Both the position numbers and the translations under genes were made by a program. Positions 14,201-24,500 of a stretch of DNA of 64,000 nucleotides are shown here, in pieces. The notes under the pieces were generated by a model, which worked only from the letters and a program-made list of their open reading frames with translations, was not told the DNA's origin and searched no databases. Position 1 is the stretch's first letter, and every line of letters starts with the position of its first letter. The stretch covers positions 27,256,536 to 27,320,535 of the forward strand of contig NC_134524.1 of the NCBI RefSeq assembly GCF_027942865.1. Direction: 5' to 3'. The stretch is from Odontesthes bonariensis. Taxonomy: Eukaryota > Chordata > Actinopteri > Atheriniformes > Atherinopsidae.

Positions 14201-16850
14201 TGTAATATAGCTACGTTGGTCCACAAGGGAAAACGTGGTATTGTCATAATTTGGCCCCCAAAATTGTGACAATACCACGTTTTATTTGGCCTATTCATTT
14301 ACATTGCTTCGCAACCAGGTCACGTGACTATCAAGTTTCCCTCAGCTAAAAAAGGAAAATGGCCGACTGTCAACCTTTTTTCTGTGAAAAACATAACATT
14401 TTAAGATAGCATCTGCATTTGTATGCATTTCGATGGCATTTCTAGCGAGAACTATGGATAATATTTTCAGAATCTTCGTTCAGAGAATGTAGATGATCTT
14501 TCGTTTAGTAGTTTCGCCGAAGATTTTGGTATCTCCTTGAAAAAACGTAAGGATATCACGTTTTCTACCGTTGTTAAGGTGGTTGCTATGGACGCTGCTA
14601 TCTCAACGTCACCGAACTGCGCCGACATTCCCCGTAATTTCTGATAAAAAATAATAAAAAATGTGTATATATATATATATATATATAAAGATATAGCCAC
14701 ATAACAATAGTGACCTTATCATAGAAATGGTTGATAAAACATTATCAACCATTTCTATCAGTGGGCCATTATTTCAGTGAACCAGTAGAGAGAGAAGGCC
14801 TGTTATCAGGCATGGGCTTTTTTTTTGTTTTTCAACTTTATTGACCAAACGTGTATCTCTCATAATATATTCATCATAAATATATTATACGCACATATAA
14901 TCTGTCTTTATGCGACTATAAATAACCCTTGCAAACCGGAAGTACTACGAGTACCGTGTTAATTTTGTATGATATTACATGGTGCGGCTCTAAAAGTATC
15001 TGAAGTAAATTTATTTAATTTTTCTTTGCATTGATCATCGAGATCAAGTGTAATTACTAATTCGGCTGTACTTGATATTTGATATATTTAATAGATGTAT
15101 GTTTTTCCAACCCTACTTTGCAAAACGGAAGAAGCTGCTAACCCAAAACCACATTTCGACAATAACAGTTAGAATATCTAACATATACCAACATCTTGAC
15201 TTTTTTCAAACCTCAATCATATATATGAAGTATAATTACTAATTCGGCTGCACTAGATATTTGATATATTCAATATATATATGTTTTTAAAACCCTACTT
15301 TGCAAACTGGGAAGAACTACAAATATGGCGCTAATTTGGATCAGATACATAGCACGACAAAAAGAATTGTAGTTTATTTTAAAAACGGGCGTATTTCTTA
15401 TAATTTGGAGTGGTAAATACTAAATTGAGAGTACAAGGAGAGATTTAAAGGGGTGGAAAACACATTTATGTCATCAGATTTTAAATATGCAATTGTGAAA
15501 TTGGTGAAAATGATTTTTTACCATATTTGATAGCGCCCCCACTTGTTGGTCATATCCATATGGGTATAGTCACATAGCTGAAGTCAAGAGCTCTCTATAA
15601 CAGTTGGTTCCATATCTGTAGCCTCTTCTGTTAATGATTAACAAGCCTTCTAAATTGCACTGTGGTCAACGTTCAGAGGTCAATATTTCAAGGCACGACC
15701 GATTTATAATCTTCACACTGACATATGTTACTCACCAGGTCAAGGTCTTTTCAAAAATGTCTTTCATTTTGTCCTACAACAAAGTGTCATTTTCACCTGT
15801 GTTTGGTGTAAGCCCCTTTCAGGTGTGGGTTCTAAGACCATTTGATTGTCCAGCCTGGATGAAATCAAGTCTGGATTTTTTTTTTCATTTTTGGTCAGAA
15901 AGAACCTTCAAGGTATTGATGATTTTCCTAATTATGTTCATAATTTTGGATTTGGGCTACTGTAGACTTTATTTTACTCATAGGTGGGTGACAATGGGCC
16001 CCTGGGCATGGGTTTGTCAACATCCCATACCACCACGGCAGGGCACTCACTTCACAAAAATGATAAATAATAACAATAAAGATCATTCTTCAACAGGTAG
16101 CCCTCTCAGCACCTCAATTATCCTACCCTGCCCCGCCATACATCTTCTGTAAAGACAGACATATGTGTGTGTGTATGTTATTTGTCCGCTATATTCACTA
16201 GTATAATACTACTACTCTTTCATCCCTATATTAATCAGCCCAACTTCTTCCATCAAATCAGATACACATATAACCAAATAGACATATGTATGTTTATGTC
16301 GGCATACATACATAAATAGGAGTCATGTTTTTTTGGTAAGTAGCTCTTTAAGCAGCTCGGAGTGGTTGCCAGGTTCACTAGTACCTGCGTTTTTTACGCA
16401 TTACGTGACCAGTCCACCTCTATTGGGTCAACAACCACACTGCTACAATAGCTACCAGGCAAGCTAAACATAAAAGATGAGATCTGGCAACCTGATTTAA
16501 AAAAAAAAAACGCAACAGGACTGATGTGTGCTGATAACGTCTATTGAATAGACTGATAACAGTCTAGGGTGCATAGATACACTTATATTACTATTTATGA
16601 TCAAAAAATTATCTTTTGCTTTTTGTGAATACATATTCCAAAAAATGTAAACTGAACAGAGTAAAGCATATTAGAATGCATACACAACAGAAGTTCTGTT
16701 GTGTCATATGCACACAATAGAATCGTTGTTCCTTCACGTCAGCCTAAATTCGTTTCTGCATTGCCCTGGTCGGGTTGCCGTGCCTCAGCCACTGGCGCAT
16801 GCACCACGCAGATATAGTGTGTGGCTATATAAAAAACAAACAAAAAAAAA

Positions 16851-16906
<56 letters not shown>

Positions 16907-19900
16907 TTCTTTTTTTTTTTAACAGAAATTACGGGGAATGTCGGCGCTGGTCGGTGACGTTGAGATAGCAGCGTCCATAGCAACCACCTTAACAACGGTA
17001 GAAAACTGGATATGCTTACGTTTTTTCAAGGAGATACCAAAATCTTCGGCGAAATTACTAAACGAAAGATCGTCTACATTCTCTGAACAAAGATTCTGAA
17101 AATATTATGCATAGTTCTCGCTAGAAATGCCATCGAAATGCATACAAATGCAGATGCTTTCTTAAAATGTTATGTTTTTCACAGAAAAAAGGTTGACAGT
17201 TGGCCATTTTCCTTTTTTAGCTGAGGGAAATTTGATAGTCACATGACCTGGTTACGAAGCAATGTAAATGAATAGGCCAAATAAAACGTGGTATTGTCAC
17301 AATTTTGGTGGCCAAATTGTGACAATACCACGTTTTCCCTTGTGGACCAACATAGCTATTACACGTTTTTCTGTGAGACTGGGTTGGTAACTGCAACTTG
17401 ACTTCACTGTGCATGTAACTGAGTGTACTGCTATACTAGAAAAGCACTTCTGCATTATCTGAAGTGCATGGTAGAAATAACGGATGGAGAGATATATTTC
17501 AACTTGTATTTAAGTTACATTTACTGTGGGCTGTGTTATTGAGAATGAGGAGTTGTCGTCATAGTACAGAGCCCCGCCCCTATCCGCCATGTTGGCAGAA
17601 TCCTAGCGAGAAAACGCCGTTCTCTCCATTCGTTTACATTGTACGCGTGTGTTTTTAAATCAGTAAGTGTATACAGTACGGAATTGCAAGAACATGCCTG
17701 GAAATCACTGCTGTGTGAAGAACTGTTCCAGTACCTCACACAATACGTTTGGGAAACATAGGAACAACGAAATACGTTATTTTAGGTTTCCTAAATGGAT
17801 GCAGCATCAGGGAGAGCAGGTGTCTGACCTGCTGCAGGGAGCTCGTAAGGATCAATATTTTGGATGCTGGACAGTTTCTCCAAATACCGCTGCTTTGCGC
17901 TTGTAATAAGCTTGTCCCTGTAAGGTCCCTTTTCTTTCGCCTTATCTCTCTGCATTGCTTTGCTTTCTTTCTTTCTTTTGTATTAGTCTCTGCCCTGCCG
18001 AAATGACAAATGCGGGAAGATATCCGTTAAGATATCCGTTAAGTTAATGGCGTTGCCCCTGGCAACCAATAGATTCTTCTGCCAACATGGCCGACCGGAG
18101 TCACGTGACTCCTCATTCTCAATACAACAGTTCTATTTAAATACAGGAGGGGAGATGTTTGCAAAAGACATGATGCAATACCAATTATGTCTTATGGAGG
18201 TTAAAATGCAACAGAACATTTGTCTCTAGACTCATTCATTCAACATCCCCAGGGTCATATGCCTCATCGTATTCCAAACCCTAGAAAGAGTCATTTGTTC
18301 TTTAAAATAGGGAAAATGTAAATGTAATCCATTGAAATGCTTTGATACTCCCACTGAGGCAGTTCCGTCAGCAGTTCCATATATAGCATTTTTTTTTTTT
18401 TTGCTCATTTGCAAATACTTACCAACATGCAAAATGATATTATTAATAATTAACATTTTCTGTCTGAGTGCAGGGAGATTATTTCTAACTTTGAAGTGCT
18501 AAAAGTCTCATATAATCAGCTTTGTCAGACTGACTGTCTGACTGCCATGTTTCAACCTTCTTGTTGGAATAGCCTGACTTTAAAGTTACAGGGACTTTAA
18601 ACTTTAAACTGAAGAAGATGCCCAGGAATCTCTAGGTTGTAGCAATAATCATCATCAGCACTGGATTGTGTCAAACTAACAAGTTTTTACACACAGATTA
18701 AACTCATATTGGTTTCCCAGCAGTACTATCTTACTATTCATGTTTGAGATCTTAACAACGTAATATCTCCAAAGCATTTGCAATTTGTTTAAACTCACAA
18801 TTGGTACCATATAATAGGAAATAATGTGCTTTTTTACTGTGTGTGAGTCATTCAAGCTCCACAGTGACTTTTCCCCTTCTCTCTCAATTCCCTTCCTTTT
18901 TTCTTTAACAATTCCTCTTATTTCTCCCACTGCGATTACGTTCTATCAGCCTGCATGTCTTTGCTCCCTGAACCCCTCAACTGTCTTGAAGCCAATCTCA
19001 ACAGACCAAGCAGACAGACCTGTGCCACTCTGATGAAATGGGAGATGACAGTGGCTCTCTGCGGGGCGGTGGGCTTGCTGAGCACCATAAGTTGGATCCA
19101 CTGGGAAACGCTGTTAAAGAGTGTGATGAAGCGCTCCAGGATGGGGTTATCCACCGTGCAGCCATGCATCACAAAGCTGTGGTAGTCCTGAAACTAAAGA
19201 GGAGAAGTGGAGTATTGGAAACTGAAAGTAAAATTACAACATGTTGTTCATCTGAGGTTTTATTTGCTTAATATCAGACCTGGTAAGATCAGATAATAAT
19301 TCTATGACCCAATATGTAAAATTAGTACGTATGTTCTTTTTCACATGACTGTATTTCCAAGTTTGCTGGTCTGTGTTTGTGATGATTTTTCTTAAATGCG
19401 TGTTTAATCATTTTCCCAGCCTTGTGAGTGATTAACACTGTGTCACAATCCATCACAATCTGTTAAATACAGAAAAACATTTGTTTGTATACAGTCAAAT
19501 GCAGACATCTTCTATTTGTGTGCATGTGCACAGGTGGGTAACCTGATCTGTGTTACTTTTGTTTCATTTTAAGTCCATTTAAGAAGAGGCACAAAGGTTG
19601 AACAAACCCCACTGCTACCACCATGCTGGACTATTCTATCTAAAAAAATACATCTTCAAACATGAAATCTTTCTATGTCTCAAAAATAACACTCAAAGAG
19701 GAAAGTGTTTCCAAACAGCAATTATAATTACTGCATGAGGAAAGCTGATTTTTACTACAAAAAGCCTGTGGCATGTAAACTCTGAATTCCATGACAATGT
19801 AAAGGATCCAAGAGCATCACAGCTTCATCTGTTCTCAAACTGACCAGTATCTTGCAGAAAGATTTGTACTCCAAGTAGGTCAGGTGTTCAGCCAGTTCAC

Positions 19901-21570
19901 AGGAATCTAGGTGGTCGAACAGCAGGGACATTTTCCTCTTTTTGGACACCGATGGGACACGCTGAGTCACCTGCCGTTTCCATTTGTATGATGGCCTGAG
20001 AGGGGCACAAACAGCACAGCTTTCTCTTCATTGGTCTTTTGGAACAACACAACTAAATTTATGAGAAGCATATCTATAGCCACCATTTAAGTTAAAGATG
20101 TTCTTAAAGTGGTGATGGAAACTACTGTTGTCCACCTTTTTTCTTCGGAATTTGTTTTATAGGAAGGGTATTTCCAAGTCAAAAATCGGCCACACACAAT
20201 TTTTTTATCTTGTCAGGAAATTGAGGTCACACACAAATCTTTTGGTTTTTTTATGAACAAATGAAAAGTCATTGACCCTTCCTTGCACAACTCAGCAATG
20301 TTAAATAACAGGCAATAAAATAGCATGCCGACTCCCACGGATACTTTCAGTCATGTTGTCAGCAACACACACAACATTTAACAGCCAGTTCACTCACACA
20401 CTGTCCAAATCAATGAGCTGACTCTGGCTCTCATTGCCTTCAGTGGTCAGAATATCTTTATAGTCTTTGATCTGGTCTGCCAGCTCCGGGTTCAGATTGA
20501 ACTCTGCGGGAAACTCAGAAATCCAGTACCTGGAAAAAAGACCAAAGGAAGAAAGACAGACAGATGGGGACTTTGACTGAGATAACTAGAGGAGTCTAAG
20601 GCTCTTTAGTTTGAGACTTTTCATCGATCAAGCTGATTACATGGTGATAAAATTAAACTTCTCACCAAATAGTACTATTTCTGTATGGTACTAACTGTCA
20701 ACATTTAAAGGGGGGGCAAAACAAATAAACACACCATGAAGTTCAAATAAAGAACAACAAGAGGAGGAAGAAAGAGGGAAAGAGATTAAGAGATGATAGT
20801 TTAAAAAACCAAAGACAAAGGAGAAGGAAGAGTTTAGATAAATGTCAGACTATACAAAATAGATATTCACTTGACAAGGTGGCATATTCTTGTTCGGAGC
20901 TCTGCAATACAACTCTCCTCTTGAGATCTGATTCCCAAGTCAAGGTATAACCGTGCTGTAGATTTTCAACAAACTAGCAACTCCCACTTCATCTAAAATC
21001 TCATTAACTTTATAGAGGTTTGGGACGACAAAGAAAAAATTATTCCTTTACAATTTTCTCCATTTCAAATCCAAAAATGTTTGGAATAAAGTACTATGCT
21101 CATAGACAAACACCAAAAGGCATATAAACTTGAGAGCAGAGTTAAAGGATACTTGAGCACAAGCTTCTTAGCCATGTCAGTCGAAGGGATATACCAAGGG
21201 TGCATCATGAGGAACATGCGGACCAAAGAGACATCCTTCAAAGAGCCTTTCTCATCTTTCAAGAGAAGATTTCATCATCAGCAAGATAAGCATCAGCAGC
21301 TTTTTGTTTGAGAGTATCTATTTTGGGTGGTCTGCAGTGATTTCAACACAAATGTATAACACCATCACAACAGAAGACCATTTCCAAAATCCAAATAACT
21401 GACTTAAATTAGATATAACATATAGTGGGGGAAAAACAGTTTACTTTTATCAACTTCAGTTAAAATCAAATGAATCATTCATATGATATAGATGACAAAC
21501 CAAATGCTTGAATGCACGATTCCACCAGCTCATCCACCGTTGCAGACTGTTCTGATAAAACGGATTCCAT
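2284..21570 (-). CDS. rasgrp2: RAS guanyl-releasing protein 2 (CalDAG-GEFI), 5' 12 coding exons, 3' end outside window
   Basis: A Ca2+-regulated guanine nucleotide exchange factor for Rap1/Ras. Coding exons in gene order: 21501-21570, 21153-21255, 20871-20927, 20398-20529, 19845-19995, 19020-19193, 9722-9838, 9026-9307, 5523-5597, 4282-4404, 2509-2624, 2284-2425; all phases agree (514 codons). The start ATG at 21570 opens [19 protein letters not shown], collinear with the mammalian N-terminus. The REM part includes [14 protein letters not shown] and [20 protein letters not shown]. The CDC25 GEF domain runs from about residue 145 to 385 ([62 protein letters not shown]). Two EF hands follow ([24 protein letters not shown]), then the start of a C1 domain ([11 protein letters not shown]). 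Motifs match RASGRP2 better than RASGRP1/3/4. Exon 10 has a tandem TAGCAG acceptor, so use of one extra Gln is ambiguous. The 9.2-kb intron 9839-19019 is loaded with transposons. Confidence 0.95.
3016..3270 (-). repeat. Non-LTR retrotransposon (LINE) 3' ORF fragment
   Basis: The minus strand encodes a short open piece reading [19 protein letters not shown], then [14 protein letters not shown] and [16 protein letters not shown]. This resembles the end of teleost LINE reverse-transcriptase proteins (RSS..LL.VP.....APKLWN.LP......FK..LK..LF..AF). It is a truncated relic in a rasgrp2 intron. The assignment rests on recalled family patterns, not a search. Confidence 0.6.
3345..3450 (+). repeat. 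Dispersed teleost repeat fragment (same family as 34391-34735)
   Basis: Contains GCATGGTGGTGTGATGGTTAG, TGTCACCTCACAGCAAGAG and GATGGACTGGCAA, landmarks of the abundant teleost repeat also present more completely in an alpk1 intron. The middle portion is deleted. Confidence 0.6.
3592..3967. mobile_element. TTAA-flanked MITE (Kolobok/piggyBac-like)
   Basis: The ends are inverted repeats: AGGTGGGGTCTGTGATGTT on the left against CAGACCCCACCT on the right, each bordered by TTAA (3592-3595 and 3964-3967). About 368 bp with no transposase. TTAA target duplications point to a Kolobok- or piggyBac-mobilised non-autonomous element. Confidence 0.75.
4440..5375 (+). mobile_element. Decayed Tc1/mariner-like transposase relic
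   Basis: The plus strand holds a degenerate Tc1-like transposase: an N-terminal part (4533-4793, ending [10 protein letters not shown]), a middle piece around GGTGCATTGGTGCCTATGG, and a 3' part with the recurring phrase GGTCTCCTCAGTTCCCAGATG. Frameshifts, stops and internal deletions remove any function. The same family recurs at 40750-41745 (opposite strand) and 57508-62112. It sits in the rasgrp2 intron between 4404 and 5523. Confidence 0.75.
7279..7333. repeat. (CATA)n tetranucleotide microsatellite
   Basis: About 14 uninterrupted ACAT/CATA units within a rasgrp2 intron; likely polymorphic in length. Confidence 0.97.
9839..11695. other. rasgrp2 intron, no supported feature
   Basis: Left part of the intron between coding exons 6 and 7. 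The 137-codon minus open frame at 11279-11692 has no recognised motif and abuts the inverted-repeat element at 11696. Nothing else is supported. Confidence 0.5.
11696..12374. mobile_element. 679-bp DNA transposon (non-autonomous) with ~50-bp TIRs
   Basis: The left end CAGTGGGGTTACATGGCACT and the right end AGTGCCATGTAACCCCACTG are inverted copies. The match continues inward through GGATCGGATTATTGGCTAAA for about 50 bp. The 8-bp flanks (GTCATTGT, TGTGTTGC) do not match, so the superfamily is uncertain; a terminal CAG and length fit hAT. The interior has no transposase, a TTG-rich run near 12108 and an AT-rich TTTATTTATATAGC patch near 12268. Confidence 0.8.
12375..14177. other. rasgrp2 intron, no supported feature
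   Basis: AT-rich intronic DNA between two inverted-repeat elements. Only short chance open frames are present; no exon, RNA gene or repeat is recognised. Confidence 0.5.
14663..14688. repeat. (TA)n microsatellite at inner edge of left arm
   Basis: A TA dinucleotide run at the border between the left inverted arm and the element core; a longer run sits at the mirror position 16851-16901. Confidence 0.9.
14719..14761. other. Short perfect hairpin
   Basis: GAAATGGTTGATAA is followed after a 4-base loop region by TTATCAACCATTTC, forming a compact stem-loop just inside the left arm of the 3.2-kb element. Function unknown; it could be a nested short palindrome. Confidence 0.7.
15044..15325. repeat. 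Diverged tandem duplication in the element core
   Basis: Two copies of about 100 bp start at AATTACTAATTCGGCTG (about 15050 and 15232) and share TTGATATTTGATATAT, ATATGTTTTT and CCCTACTTTGCAAA. They differ at many positions, so the duplication is old. Unit spacing is about 180 bp. Confidence 0.8.
16851..16901. repeat. (TA)n microsatellite at inner edge of right arm
   Basis: A long TA run preceding a T-rich tract and then the right arm of the 3.2-kb element. It generates artificial Y-I repeat peptides. Confidence 0.95.
17537..18124. mobile_element. 588-bp inverted-repeat element carrying a THAP-like finger fragment
   Basis: The ends are inverted: TATTGAGAATGAGGAGT on the left and ACTCCTCATTCTCAATA on the right. 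A second inverted block lies just inside (GCCATGTTGGCAGAA against TTCTGCCAACATGGC). No clear target duplication was found. The enclosed plus-strand reading frame at 17695 looks like the N-terminal zinc finger of a P-element/THAP9-type transposase. It is therefore probably an internally deleted P-like element. It lies only 150 bp from the end of the 3.2-kb element. Confidence 0.65.
17695..17906 (+). pseudogene. THAP-like zinc-finger N-terminus (P-element-type transposase remnant)
   Basis: The frame starts with ATG at 17695 and reads [15 protein letters not shown], then [19 protein letters not shown]. The MPx..C..C start and the FxFP motif are typical of THAP domains. The frame runs only to 17906, and no downstream RNase-H-like catalytic part exists inside the 588-bp element, so this is a remnant or an exon without its partners. 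The assignment is from motif pattern only; a convincing C-x2-H pair was not identified. Confidence 0.5.
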
Positions 21571-21582
21571 TACTCCCTTCTT

Positions 21583-24500
21583 CTGTTTTTCCCTCGTTTC
21601 CCTTTGTCTGGTTTGGCGTTTGTGACATTCACTGAACACAATAGAGGATAAAAAGAAGAGATCAAAACATGAGCAAAACAGAATAATTTAGTAAAGTAGG
21701 ACTGTAGGATTGTAAATTGTAGGATTGTAAATTCACAGCAGCAGTTCCTTGATGTTTGGTATCCATCCTGCTCAATGCTACAGTGACCAAGTGTGATCAG
21801 TGCGTGTTTACACCAGAAGCTATTTATCCAAAATGACTTATAAGTGGGGAACAATATTTAAAGTTCTGTTCAAATGACAGAGTACAAAGAAGTGCAAATA
21901 ATTGCTGGTTAGGTGTGGTATTAGATATGTTAGGAGAGGAGGTGTATTCAGAAAAAACCTGAGTATTCAAGGAATTCTTGAGGCCACAGTGGGATGCTCC
22001 TGCTCTGATAGCATTTACCATTGTGGAACCCAATGTGACAACAGTCTGGAATGAGGCAGCCTTTGACTTAGGGATAGCAGTACGATAGTAGCATAAGCCT
22101 GTATGTATTCAGAAGTCACTATGTAGGGAGCATTATTGACATGAATTTGGAGTGACATATGTCCTTTTTGGCTGAGCAGACACCATCTGAACCATCTGCA
22201 GGGGTTTCGCTGTGCATGCTGGGAGACCTGTTAGAAGAGACTACCATGGACTGCACCAAGAGTTTAGTGACATGCTGAGTCAGATAAAGCCTAATTTTTC
22301 TCACATGTTAAATGTAAGTTGATTCATCTGTGAAACAGAAGCAACATGGTCATGGCAACCTTTGTTGAGGACATACTTTAAGAAGCAATCTTTATGTTGA
22401 TAGTTGGTGCTTATCGTAATTCAAGGACGCTTTCAAGGCAGGAGGCATCTTCATTATCATGACATTCTCAGACTAGAAATGAGTTCTTCATTGCATTTGG
22501 AAAACACAAAAGGAAAAGTCCAAACAAGTGATAATGTTACAGCATATTACATTTTTTACACATCCCTGCCTGCTTTATGGCTGTGAACTTTGGAGCAAGA
22601 CAACTTAAACTTGTGGCTATGTGTGTGTGGCTTGTCTAATAGATAGATACAAAACCACTAGCACAATCAGCAGGAAACCAAAAGCTATCTGTTCTCGACA
22701 TGTTCCAGTGCATTCTGTGGACACGCATGACACCATTCCCTCATTTATCTTTTTTTCTTTTATGAAATACGTTTTTAAACAAATTCATACTGATACTTTT
22801 CTTGATATAGGAGGTTCTAACAATGGGAAACCATGGCAACAAAAGTTACTGAAACCACAGTTGGGTCAAGTAGACTCAGCCTGTTCATTGCAGTGATCCT
22901 TTATACAGTATGTAATCTATACAGTTGTGTCTGGAGCAGTACCGTTCTTTTATCTTCCACAAAGTTTGTATGTTGTTATCAAAGTATCTGTTATCAAAAT
23001 GTGAGATAAAAGAAACCTCTTTGCTTCATTGCCAATAAGTGTGACACTCGTTTGTGTGTGCGAGACATTTCTGAAGCCAAATCAACAACCCACCCCATTG
23101 CTACATCTCCGATCTAATGGCTTTTGAATGCTGTGGTTCAGCGACCGTGAGAAGGGTGTGATGAGTACGTGTACGTATCTATTGTGCCTGACACAACAAA
23201 GCCTTTCACCGCGCTGTCTCTGCTGCAACACGGTGGGTGGACACACTCAATTACAGGCTTCACAAGATGTCGTAGCCACGCTCAATTGTGTGAGGATGGA
23301 GGGAAGTAAAAACACAGAAAAATAAGGAAATACAATCTTAAAGCTTTAGTCTTCATACATCATAAACATCATACCGCCAGAGTGAGTGAAAGTCACAGTG
23401 TTGATGAAGAGGCCAAACTAGAATGGTCGGCTTCCAATTTGGGATTTGATGATCAGATAATGGTGGGATAAAGTGTAAAGGAATGATGGACAAGATTATA
23501 AAACGATGCTCAGCTGCTATAAATAGGCATGAAAATCTACCACAGGAACCAAGTCCGCGCAACAGAGCAGGTCTCTGTCTCAAAATGAAACCTCAGAGAA
23601 AAAAAAACAAAAAAAACAATGCTTGTGTCTCTGTGGCAGTCAGCTCAGAAAAAGCAATATTTCTTCTGATCCCATCTGTATAGACCCTTCTAGGACAGAT
23701 ACCACTGTTCACATCTCCTAAATAAAAGATAGTAAAATGGTTTTAAAGTCTTCTGTCACTGCACAAGAGTCTTTATTAATGATGAGTGTTGATATGAGCT
23801 GAGGTGGCTTTTTTTGTGGCAAAATGGGCATCGGTTTTACTTCTGAATTTCGACTTAGGACCAGAACAGTCTGTCCTTTTGAACTGAAGGAGGAGAGGAG
23901 ATTAACTATTTTCTACACAGGTGCCCGGTGTACACATCCCTCAAAAGCTTCAATACTGAAAAAAATGCACGGGGAGGAGGCCACCTTTGCAATGACAGAG
24001 TCTGCTTTGAACTGGCCTAGCCTGGCACTGCGGCACACACTGTGCCCGTCTTGACGATGATAATATCTTGCCATTCCAAGCAAATGCACCATTCATCATC
24101 CCACTGACAGGAGCACTTTGTCGCAACCCAGAAAGCATTTCTCTCTGAGCTTTCAGGAGAATTTAGTCTGATTCATCCCAAAGAACATCCCTCCTTCTGT
24201 CGTTTATCTCCCCCATGCATAGTTTCATTTCTGATTCTGTTTCTATAGCCGTGAAGCAGTGGATTGAGTGGAAGTAGCACACACTGTGAGAGCTTTGGTG
24301 TCATCCTTGGTTGCCTGGTGACGACGACCCAGGACCATCGATCAGGCAGATTAAGGGGTGGGATGGGGCGCAGCGGGGATAAAGGGAAGTTGACGGGTGC
24401 CTGGTCAATCCTGGCCAAGCAGAATCTGCAGTGTGCTGCTGGTTCACTGGGCAATGAAAATGTCACATCCTCTGGTTAGACACAGACACCTTCAAACTGC

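Larger units (their letters stand above)
14178..17386. mobile_element. 3.2-kb element with ~470-bp terminal inverted repeats
   Basis: The left arm (14178-14649) and right arm (about 16921-17386) are near-identical inverted copies. The ends read CAACCCAGTCTCACAGAAAA and, on the right, TTTTCTGTGAGACTGGGTTG. The flanks carry GTAACTG on both sides (14171-14177 and 17387-17393); because CAA follows both copies, the duplication could be 7 to 10 bp. Each arm contains a subterminal palindrome (AAAACGTGGTATTGTCA and its complement) and both arms are bounded inside by TA runs. Long arms with a 7-10 bp duplication would fit a Mutator-like, P-like or Merlin-like element, but no transposase is recognised in the 2.2-kb core. 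The core holds a degraded tandem duplication and a 172-codon open frame of unknown meaning. Confidence 0.85.

Noticed and set aside
15634-16152. 172-codon plus-strand open frame in the core of the 3.2-kb element
   Set aside because: No recognisable domain; hydrophobic low-complexity stretches and repeat context. Mentioned only as part of the element, not called as a gene.
16699-16968. Open frame with Y-I-Y-I repeats
   Set aside because: A product of the TA microsatellite at the inner edge of the long inverted repeat.
20928-20965. Longer version of rasgrp2 coding exon 3 using the CTACAG acceptor
   Set aside because: That acceptor puts the exon out of frame and meets a stop; the GAATCAG acceptor at 20928 gives the correct phase and homology.
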